Below, piece by piece: positions 12,601-24,300 of a stretch of 64,000 nucleotides of DNA. The DNA comes from Malania oleifera. Taxonomy: Eukaryota; Streptophyta; Magnoliopsida; Santalales; Ximeniaceae. The DNA is taken from NCBI RefSeq assembly GCF_029873635.1, contig NC_080423.1, positions 95,451,191 to 95,515,190 on the forward strand, read 5' to 3'. Numbering within the stretch: the first letter of the stretch is position 1; the number at the start of each line of letters is the position of its first letter. Both the position numbers and the translations under genes were made by a program. Below the pieces are notes generated by a model, which did not search any database, was not told the origin of the DNA, and saw only the letters and a program-made list of their open reading frames with translations.

Positions 12601-15600
12601 CTCAAGCATTAGGTGGTAAAGGAACATTATCAACATGGGGCTCTGTATTCAAGACACCCAAGTGGACTCTTACCTATAGACCCTATTCATTAAATTGTTA
12701 TAAGGAAACTCTACAATAGGCAATATGCCAATACAAAATCAAAGTGCATGCCTAAGAAATCACTTAGATTATGATTAACAGCCCAAATTTGACCACAATT
12801 TCCGGGTGAAATACCAAGAAAAAACAATCATTTAGTGCAACACAACTTCCAAAAGTAACTTATAGACTTTAGATTTCTATGAGAAAGCTAAGCCAACCAT
12901 GTAGTTTGATAACTTCCTAAAGAATAGCTAGACAACACACAAAGCATCAAAAGTCTTATTGCAAGCAATAAAATATGTCCTCTTAGAGAAACAATCAACT
13001 CCTACAAGAATGGAGTCAGACCTCACATTGTTTTAGGCACTCGTAGGATAAAAGTCATACTCAGGTCTTTCCATAGCATTTGTGGCAAAGGAAGAGTTGT
13101 ATGAAGTTGAGTGTTTTATTTTCTACTTTTTGCTAAGCAACAAGTGAGACAATAGGAAACCATCCTAGCGATCCTTCACTTCTAAAGAAGATCGATAAAA
13201 GCCATCCTCAACAAGGACAATGATGTTATCTCTACCTAAACGGCCAGCTAAACAACTTGCAACTCCAAACCAAAAATCTCTAAATGAAGTGCGGGATGCA
13301 TAGTCTAGTGCCCTTAAATAGGTAACCCTTATGGATGAAAAAAACAACATAGCTAGTACAATTACAAATACTTGCTTATGAAAAGACGACCTTGAAATCA
13401 TGACAAGTCAAATACTTATCCTTCAACCTCTCAAATCTTGTGACCTCAACACTCGTCAAATGAATAGTTACCACTCAGCTAGGACCACAAGAAATCTTAT
13501 TCTCAACACCTAATGTTGAGAAAATGGTGTACTCATTCAAGATTTTTACCCACTTAGCATGCCTAAAACTCAATTTCTTATGTGTAGTGTTTGGTTGTTA
13601 GAATAGAGCACAAATTTCCAGACTAACAAATAATACCTCTAGCAATGACCTTATATTCACTAGAGAAAATATTCTCCAACAACGTGCGACTATACTCCTG
13701 CATCTAAATGTTTATTTTTTCATTTTCAGTAAGAAATTTATTGAGAAAATAAAGAGGAAATATAGAGAGGATAAGGTATCCTCTAAATTAAGATAAAAGC
13801 AAAAATCTTCGTAACACCAAAAACTAACGGGAGAAACGTTCCCAATCTCGCTACAAGTTACTCAAAAGTTAAGATACTCCTCTAAAGAATCCAACAATAA
13901 TTTGATAAGAGTATCAAAGCAAAGTAGAAATAGAACTTGACTTTGAGAAAGAAGGTGCTTGTTGCCGCTTTATTAGTAAGGGTGCTTGTTTTATATATCC
14001 TCAATAAGTGCTAACCTAGCACACTTTGAGAAAGTCGACCTTTTATCCATCTTCTTCCCAAATCCCTTAAAATGAAGGTGGTAAAAACCTATCCAATCCA
14101 ATGAGGGCAGGCAAACCCATGCTCCCAAAAATGCTAAACAAGTTGTTTGAAATACCCAGAAAAGTTAATAATGCAAGGAAAAATGAGAACAAATATCCAA
14201 CTCCCATAACAAAGCACACATGTATTAGGGGAAAGTGCTTTATCTCTGAATCCAATCATTAATATTAATCCTACTGAAGATTGTAGTCCAAGTGAAAGCT
14301 TTCATCTTATAAAGCATCTTAATATTCCAAATTAAAAGAACTAGAGAAAAGGAAAAGAGGAGTGATGTGCAAGCTAGATATGGAGAAGGCCTTACCATGT
14401 TATATGAACTTTCTACTGTACATTCTCAAACAAATGGGTTTGGGGGATTCATGGTGCAGATGGATCCGTCCGTGTATCTCAACCTCATTTTTTTCGATTC
14501 TGGTGAATGGTTGCCCTTTTGGTCTCTTCAAATCGTTTTGTGGTCAAAGATAAGGTGACCCCCCTTTCCCCTATTTTATTTATCATGGTCATGGAAGTGC
14601 TGAGTCTTATGCTAACTAATGCAAATGAAGGCGGTCTTCTTAAGGTACTTAGCATTCAAAGGCTTAAAGACTCTATGGAAATCACCCACCTCCTTTTTGC
14701 AAATAATGTTATTATCTTTTGTGAGGATGAGCTGTTGCAAATTCTTAATTTAAGATACGTCCTCCTTGGTTTTGAGTGGTTTCAGGCTAAAAAGTAAATT
14801 TGGGAAAAAATGAAATCATTCTAATAGGGATTTGTGATAGTGGTCCTTTGCTGTAAGCTCGGAGTCTTCCCTATTTCCAATCTTGGCCTCCCCTTAGAAG
14901 CCAAGTTAACAGATAAGGGTATTTGGGATCCCATTGTCGGCAGGTTTGAAAAGAAACTGGGTGGTTAGAAAAGGAACTTTTTTGTCAAAAGGTGGCAGAT
15001 TCACTCTCATAAAAAGTACTAAGTCTAACCTCCCAGTATACTTCATGTCTATTTTCCCCATCCCTTGCGCAGTTGCCAAGCAATTGGAGGGCATCCAAAG
15101 AAGATTCCCTTGTGGAAACATGGGTGAGGTTTTCAATTATCATCTTGTTAAGTGGGGAATGGTTGAACAACCTTCACAAAAGGGCAGCCTTGGCCTCAGT
15201 CTTATTATCTTTAATAGGGCTCTTTTGGGCAAACGGCATTGGAGATTCATGATAGAGAAAAATCACTTTTGAAGGGATGTTATTGCTGTCAAGTATGGCC
15301 TCCATCACAATGGTGGGATCTCAAAAATTTCTAAGGAAACTCACGATACAAGTGTTCGGAAATATATTAGAAAAATACAGGAGATTTTCTTCCCTCCCAT
15401 CTGCTTTCAAGTGGGGAATGGAGAGGATGTGTTCTTTGGGCATGACATTTAGTGTGGCAAATCCCAACTCAAATCCTCTTTCCCTTCCATCTTTAGGTTT
15501 GCGTTTGGCAAAGATGCCCTTACTTGCAAACACAAGGAACTCCCTAGTCAAGGTATTCTTTGGGATATTCCCATGAACAGAAATGCTTGGGATTGGGAAC

Positions 15601-18296
15601 TTGATACTTTTACAGATTTTTTCAGCAGCTTCTATAAGACTCATTGTCAGGTTAATTTAGATGAGCCTAACGGGCTTCGAGCAAAGATGGGAAATTCATT
15701 ATCAGCTCTTTCTACAAACACATTTGTCCCTTGGCTAAAGCAACACTAACTTCCATTGGAAGCTGATTTGGAAAATGGAAACCCCTTCAGAGGTTGCCCT
15801 TTTCATTTGGAAGCTACTCTTAGAAAACTCCTTACCATGGACAATCCATAGAAGAAAGGTTTCTCTTGTCAATAGATGCTTTTTATGCTTGGAGCAGGAG
15901 GAATCGGTTGATCACATCCTTTTGCATTGTTCATGGACCAAGAAATTATGGAACTTAGCCATCTCTCTCGTTAATCATAAGCGGGTCATTGTAGCAACAG
16001 TGAAAGATGAGCTATGGGCTTAGAAAGGAATCAGATAAAATAAGGAAGAAGATCTCTCTCCTTTATCCCCCTTTCTATTTTTTGGGAGGTGTGCAGAGAA
16101 AGGAACAAAAGAGCTTCAGAAACTACTTCTCCTATTCAGTCCATCATGGACCAGTGGATGGCTATGATCTCAAGCTGGCATTATGGGCTGGTGGGGAATG
16201 ACCCCTTTGTAATCCTTGATTTTCTTGACACCTTTTAGTAAGGTATGTTTCTCTCTTGTTGTTTTCCATTGTACTTGGGTGGCATCCTCTTGATGCCTAT
16301 TTCTAATAAAATTTTCAAAAAAAAAAAAAAAAAAAGAGAAGCATTCAACACCCAACTCCTATTATGCTTAAAATATCTTAAGTTTGATAAACATTATTTC
16401 TTAATATTCAAAAAAAAATTATTATAATTTTTTTTTTTTCAAAAAAACCCAACATTGTGATTTTCTTCTATTATAATTATGATTTTCATGAATAAAATAA
16501 CTACAAGCTATATTAGTGTTGATAATTTGATTAAAATGAATAACCTAACTTGAAGATAGGTCTCTCGCTTTATTTATAATATAAATCAAATACATTCTAA
16601 TAACAATAATACCCTTACTAACTCTCACTAACAAACATACTAACATACTTAATAATAATAATAATACTAAAAGAAATAAATAACCTCTAACACTCCCCCT
16701 CAAGCTGGAGCATAAATGTCATATGCTCTTAGCTTGTTACAAACGAATTTAACAAGCACCCCACAAAGCTTTGGTAAACAAATCAGCAAGCTACATATCA
16801 AACTTCACATAAGAGGTAGTAATGAGCTTCTACACAAGTTTCTACCGAACAAAGCGGCAATCAACTTCAATGTGTTTCGTTCGCTCATGAAAGACCAGGT
16901 TGGAGACAATATGAAAAGCAATTTGATTATCACACATCAATTTTATGGGCTGAGAATGTGAAAAACCCAATTCTTCCAACATGTTCTTCAACTAGACAAG
17001 TTCACTAGTGTGAGTCATAACTCTATATTCTGATTTAGCACTGGACCTAGCCACCACAGTTTGTTTCTTACTTTTCCAAGAAACTAAATTACCACCAACC
17101 AAGATACATCACCCGATTGTGGATCTCCTGTCGGAAGGCAATCCAGCGGCGATTCCAGCCGAATCTACATTTGTATATCCATGAATATAATAAGTATGAC
17201 TCTAATTATGATATAAAAGACCTCTCCTAAGTGCACCTTTGAGATATCTCAAGATGCGAATGATTGTGTCCCGATGACTTATCCTCGAAGAATCTAAAAA
17301 TTGACTCACAACACTTGTTGCAAAAGATATATCTAGCCAAGTGACTGTGAGATAATTCAACTTTCCAACAAGCCTCTAATATTGTCCAGGATTAGGCAGC
17401 AAATCACACATATCCGACATTAACTTGCTGCTAGGATCCATGGGTGTATTAACTAGTTTGGGTCCCAATAATCCAATTTCATCCAACAGATCAAGAACAA
17501 AGTTCCTCTATGACAAAACAGTTTCCATATGAGATCTACATACTTCTATACCTGAGAAATATTTCAATGGTCCCAAATCTTTAGTTTGAAACTTAGTCTA
17601 TAGAAAAAGTTTAGACTCTAAATACCTTTATCATCATCACCTATTATAACAATATCATCCATATAAACAAGAAGGATTCTACCCGATGAAGTATGACGAT
17701 AAAACAGAATGATCCATAGCACACCGTCAAAGACCAAACTCAAGTACTACAACACTGAAATGACCAAACCATGCTCTGGGAGACTTTTAAACCATATAGT
17801 GTCTTCTTAAGCCTACACACTAAGCCTACCTCCCCCTGAGAAGCAAACCCAGATGGTTGCTCCACACAGATCCCCTCCTCAAGATCACCATGCAAGAAGG
17901 CATTCTTCACATCTAACAAATGCAGAGGCCAGTGGCAAGTAGTAGCCAAGGAGATGAGATGAACAGACATATTAATGTAAGTTCTGAGAAGCATTCAACA
18001 CCCAACTCCTTCTATTATGCTTAAAATATCTTAAGTTTGACAAAACATTATTTCTAAATATTCATAAAAAATTTATTATAATTTTTTTTTTCAAAAAAAC
18101 CCAACATTGTGGTTTTTCTTCTATTATAATTATGATTTTCATGAATAAAATAACTACAAGCTATATTAGTGTTGATATTTTGATTAAAATGAATAACCTA
18201 ACTTGAAGATAGGTCTCTCCCTTTATTTATAATATAAATCAAATACATTCTAATGACTACCCTTACTAACTCTCACTAACAAACATACTAACATAC

Positions 18297-18334
<38 letters not shown>

Positions 18335-21300
18335 AAAAGATATAAATAACCTCTAACACTCCCCCTCAAGTTGGAGCATAAATGTCGTATGCTCTTAGCT
18401 TGTTACAAATAAATTTAACAAACACCCCCCAAAGCTTTGGTAAACAAATCAGCAAGCTGCATATCAGACTTCACATAAGCGGTAGTAATGAGCTTCTGCA
18501 CAAGTTTCTACTGAACAAAGCGGCAATCAACTTCAATGTGTTTCGTTCGCTCATGAAACACAAGGTTGGAGACAATATGAAAAGCAACTTGATTATCACA
18601 CATCAATTTCATAGGCTGATAATGTGAAAAACCCAATTCTTCCAACATGTTCTTCAACTAGACAAGTTCACTAGTAGTGTGAGTCATAACTCTATATTCT
18701 GATTTAGCACTGGACCTAGCCACCACAGTTTGTTTCTTACTATTCCAAGAAACCAAATTACCACCAACCAAGATACATCACCCGATTGTGGATCTCCTGT
18801 CGGAAGGCAATCCAACAGCGATTCTAGTTGAATCTACACTTGTATATCCATGAATATAATAAGTGTGACCCTAATTATGATATAAAAGACCTCTCCTAAG
18901 TGCACCTTTGAGATATCTCAAGATGCGAATGATTGTGTCCCGATGACTTATCCTCGAAGAATCTAAAAACGGACTCACAACACTTGTTGCAAAAGATATA
19001 TCTAGCCAAGTGACTGTGAGATAATTCAACTTTCCAACAAGTCTCTAATATTGTCCAGGATTACGCAGCAAATCACACATATCCGAAATTAACTTGCTAC
19101 TAGGATCCATGGGTGTATTAACAAGTTTGGATCCCAACAATCCAGTTTCATCTAATAGGTCAAGAACATAATTCCTCTATGACAAAACAGTTTCCATATG
19201 AGATCTACATACTTCTATACCCAAGAAATATTTCAATGGTCCCAAATATTTGGTTTGAAACTTAGTTTGTAGAAAAAGTTTGAGACTCTAAATACCTTTA
19301 TCATCATCACCTATTATAACAATATCATCCATATAAACAACAAGAAGGATTCTACCCGATATAGTATGACGATAAAATAGAATGATCCATAGCACACCGT
19401 CGAAGACCAAACTCAAGTACTACAACACTGAAACGACCAAACCATGCTTTAGGAGACTGTTTTAAATCATATAGTGCCTTCTTAAGCCTACACACTAAGC
19501 CTACCTCCCCCTGAGCAGCAAACCCAGGTGGTTGCTCCACACAGACCCCCTCCTTAGATCACCATGCAAGAAGGCATTCTTCACATCTAACTAATGCAGA
19601 GGCTAGTGGCAAGTAGTAGCCAAGGAGATGAACAGACGTACTAATGTAAGTTTGGCAACCGGAGAAAAGGTGTCAAATAATTCAAACCATACACTTGAGT
19701 ATACCCCTTAGCAACAAGACAGGCCTTTGGAAGAGCCACATAACCATGAGGGTTGACTTTCATAGTGTATACCCAGTGACAACCAACCACAGACTTGTTA
19801 GGAGGAAAAACATACATAGTCCCAAGTGCCATTATACTGTAAAACATTCAACTCATCAACCATAACATTCCTCCACCCAGAGTGGGGCTAAGACTTCAGA
19901 AACAAATTTAGGTAGGGTAGTAGATGATAGAGCAATAACAAAACAATAATAGGAGGGTGATAAGAAGTCATAACCCAGAGTAGACTAAGGCTTCAAAAAC
20001 AGATTTAGGAAGGGAAGTCATAACACGTATAGTTGGAAATGGGATGTTGGGTACATGCACGTTTACCTTTCCAAACAACAATGGAAGGATCAACATCATG
20101 GGAAATATGATCATCAAACGAGGAAACAAAAGGCATGGTAGTAAAAGCTAGAGGGGACTCTCTTCCTTGAAGCTGCCATTGTGAATACACCTACAAATTA
20201 GGATGATCAAGACGATAAGACGAACTGCAACTACATGGAGACTCAGATGGTTGGGCAAGGACAACAAAATAGAATATAGAAGATTAGGCAAAGAAAGAGA
20301 CTTATTGAGCTCAGAAGCACCCAGGTACTGGGTGTAGTAATGTGTAGACTCAAAGAAGGTAACATCTGCAGAAACAAAGAAGCGATGCAACATAGGACTA
20401 TAACAACGATATCCCTTTTGAGCATATGAGTAGCTCAGAAAGGCACATTTTAAAGCACGAGGATCCAACTTATCCACCCCAGGAGTTAATTGATGAACAA
20501 AGGACACACACTCGAATATATACGAGGAAGAGGAATAAAGGTGAATTAGGAAAGAGAATGGAATAGGGAATTTTACCACTAAGAACATAAGATGAAATCC
20601 TATTGATTAGATAGCAAGCAATAAGTACAACATCACTCCAAAACACTTTAAGTACATGCATTTGATAAAGTAAGGTGTGAGTGATTTCAAAGATATGTCT
20701 ATTTTCCCTCTCTACAACCCCATTTTGTTGAGGAGTGTGGGCATAGGATGATTGATGGAAAATACCAAACTGAGTCATAAAGTAACAAATTGTGAACTAA
20801 AATACAATTTAGCATTATCACTTTGAAGTATTCGAACTGACAAACCAAATTGAGTCTTTATTTCAGAACAAAAGGCACAAAATATATGAAATAATTTAGA
20901 ACAATCTTTTATTAAATATAGCCAAGTCATTTTTGAATAATCATCCACAAAGGTTACAAAGTATCAAAAACCCAACTTGGACACAACTCTACTAAGACTC
21001 CAAACATAATGGACTAACATGAAAGGGCTTGTAGCTCGTTTATTGGCTTGGGAAGAAAAAGGGACATGATGGTGCTTTCCCAACTAACAAGACTCACAAT
21101 CAAGACTAGACACAGGACTCAAATAAGGAACAAGACGTTTCAACTTGTCTAGTGAAGGATGATAAGACGGCAATGAATTTGGAGAGGTGTGGCTACTGGC
21201 AGTACCAGTGTAGGCAGTAAATGGAGATAGCGCCTCAAACTGATAAAGTCTACGAGCTTCATGCCCTCTGCCAATCATCTTCCTAATCTTCAAATCCTGA

Positions 21301-24300
21301 ATAACCATAGAATCAGGGAAGAATGTTAGTAAACAATTCATGGATTTAGTAATCTAGCTAATGGACATAAGATTGAAAGGAAACTTAAGAAAATACAAAA
21401 CTGAAGGAAGGGAAATAGAAGAAATGGGATTTATAGTCCTAATTCCCTTGAATGTAGTGGTGGATCCATCAACAAGAATAACACAAGGTAAATTCGCAGA
21501 ATATTAAAGAGTAGAGAAGAAATTAGATATTTCTGTGATATAATTAGCGGTAGTGGAGTCTATGACTCAAGGACTAGGACTAAAAGTACTAGATGATAGG
21601 CATACTATGGGATTACTTGATGGGATTACTTGATTGGGCAAGAGATGCAAAGGGAAGTGTGACGCTTGATACTGCTAGAACTATGAATACTCTTCCTTTG
21701 ACATGGATATAATACGTTAACCCCCACTTGGCCCCAAAGGTGTAGAGTCGATGGTGCCTGCATTGGCAACCCCTATAGGTGTGAAGTTGGTGGTGGCTGC
21801 ATTGGCAACATGTGAAGGCCTACCATGGAGATCCCAATGCTGCTCAATAGTATGATTACTCCGTCCACAATGAGTGCACTTGTAAGGAGTAACTCTACCT
21901 CGTCCATATCTACCACCACAACTGCTGGATGCCTAGAACCACCTCGATAACTTCAGCAATTGTCTAATAAGGAACTAGAATCACCTTGTGTAGCAAAGGT
22001 TGTTCCCTCAGAGCCAAATGGAAGAGCAGGAGAATGTGTGCTAAAAGAAGCGCGAAGAACAAGAGAATAAACATTGGCAAATGATGGCAACTCAGCACTA
22101 TTAAATATCTAGGACTAGTTGCCTCAAACTCGGGTCTCGAGCCCTCTAGAACATTAAGGATTGTCATCTGCTCCCTCTGCTTTTGCATCTCATGAACGTT
22201 GGCAGTCACAGATTGCATGACGTTGAGCTCTTCATGAATATGCTTCATCTCTCCAAAATAATCTACAATGATCCTATCTCCTTGTTGTAACTAAAAGTAC
22301 TTTTAGGATAAAACATACATGTGTAATGTTACTAGAGTATAGAAGCTTGGCATAATCCCAAATCTCCTTGCACGTATCAAGATGCATATACATCCGTGCA
22401 ACATGTGGCTCCATCGAATTCCACATGAGGGAAACAATCAAGGCATCTTCTTGAATCCACACTTCTTTTCTCTTCTCATCAAATGGATTAGATGGGAGTA
22501 AGTGGTTAGATTTTCCTAATCCTGCTAAATAAACTCAACCAACTTTATACCATTGAACATAATTCTTTCCATCCAACTTTTGAGTTGTACTATGTCGCAG
22601 CAATGTAGGAAACATATTTGTGGGATTCATAGACTCCATCCTAACACTAAAAAACTTGCAACCACACCAATGTCAAATAAGAAGAACAATCAAAACTAAT
22701 TGGCACACTCACAAACTATGTGAAGCACCGAAACAATCACGGATGAGGTGAACGAGGTCAAATACAAAGAACAATCAAAACTAATTGGCACAATAACAAA
22801 CTATCTGAAGCACCGACACAATCACGGACGAGGTGAACAACTCACCTACTGATATAGCACTACCACAACCTCACAACTTAACTTGCAAACATTACCCCTG
22901 CTCCAAGAAACTCACAAAGAATCCTTTACAAACACCAAGCATAAATTACCAGATTACTGCGAGTGCATGTTCGAAAAAGGTTGAATTTTTTTAGCAAAAA
23001 ACATGCCCAATAGCTTGATAATATTGTCTAGAGAAGGAATCAGAACATGGTAAAGGAGGGAAAAAAAAAAAAGGTGGCCAGAAACTCTCTCACGTGCCGA
23101 CGCATAGGGTCGGCACTGTTTGCAATTGGCGGGTGCATAGGGCTGTCTCCAGCAATGGGGTTTTGTGGGGGTAGGCTTCGAAGGGTTCTATTTTTGGCTA
23201 TATGGTTGGTTTCGTGAAATAATGAAGGGTGGAGGTGGATCTGAGAAAGGCGGCAACAAGAATGTGTTTTCCAACGACGACTGGGTATGATAGGGGTTAG
23301 GTTGGATCACACTCTGACACCATGTTGAAATTTGATTAAAATGAATGACCTAACTTGAAGATAGGTATCTCCCTCTATTTATAATACAAATCAAATACAT
23401 TCTAATGACAATAATACCCTTACTAACTCTCACTAATTAACATACTAACACACTAAATAATAATAATACTAAAAGACTTAAATAACCTCTAACAATTACA
23501 ATGTATTATTATATGTCCAAAGCATGTTAAAAAAAGCATCAAAGGAGTGTCTAAGAATTGTTGAAGAAGCGCATAACACTAAATTTTCAATTTAAAATTG
23601 TCGACACATTCATGAAGTGTGGAATACATGTTGGAAGTGTGTTTGATGAGTGTTGTTGTTGAACACGGACATGAAACGAACATAACACCCCTATCGAAAC
23701 ACCAATGCTACAAAGGCAACAACCTACAAGCCCTAAGTGAATGGTTATCAAGGCTCACTAAAGCCTAATCAATGGAAATTTGTTTTCCCAAAGATATTGA
23801 GTGATAATCGGTGGAATTTTCAATTTTTCAAATGTTTTAAATGGAAAAAAGAAACTTTATTAGGACAAGAAAGCATGCCCAAGGAGGATAAGAAATGCTC
23901 ATAAAGGAAGCACGATAGAAAGAAGAAAACTAAAACAAATCAGAAAAAAAAATTAACACCAAAATAAAACTACTAAAGCCAACCAATCTCACTATATATC
24001 TAGAAACCCACAATCACAAAGTAACTTAGCAAAACTTCACACAGTGAAGCAAAGAAGACAATCCGGTCCCAAATCAAATTAAAAAAAAAAATGAAACCTA
24101 TAGCAGAAAATACAAGCATTCTCCTCCAGCTAAAGCCCTCACAAGACAACAAAAACACTATAATATCCTAGCATTCATACACCTTCCAAATCCTCTAAAA
24201 ATCAAGTGAAAAATCCTCCAAAGTGCAAGGACACACCCAACACCCTCCAAATAGAACAAAAAGCTTATTCCACAAAAAATGGAGAAATAAATGAGCATGT

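Larger units (their letters stand above)
16336..19652. repeat. Tandem duplication, ~1.65 kb unit (Copia 3' part plus flank)
   Basis: Unit A (16336-17985) and unit B (17986-19652) start with the same GAGAAGCATTCAACACCC and each run through about 180 bp of flank, an LTR (16517-16692 or 18170-18358) and the last 1.3 kb of Copia pol, up to ATGTAAGTT. They differ by scattered substitutions and a longer TAA microsatellite in unit B. Unit B continues into the rest of the full Copia; unit A begins directly after the LINE poly(A). The duplication therefore happened after the Copia inserted. Confidence 0.85.
18170..23494 (-). mobile_element. Complete Ty1/copia retrotransposon, inactive (minus)
   Basis: The LTRs are at 18170-18358 (3') and 23323-23494 (5'), both TGTTGA...TCTAACA in plus orientation. 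The flanking 5-mers are ATTAG (18165-18169) and ATTAC (23495-23499), an imperfect target duplication. The primer-binding site is at 23310-23322 (TGGTGTCAGAGTG on minus) and the polypurine tract directly precedes the 3' LTR. The order gag, protease, integrase, RT, RNase H is the copia order. Short LTRs of under 190 bp fit the Ale/Retrofit or related lineages. It sits inside the NDUFA2 intron in the same orientation as the gene. Stops and frameshifts occur in every domain. Confidence 0.9.
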
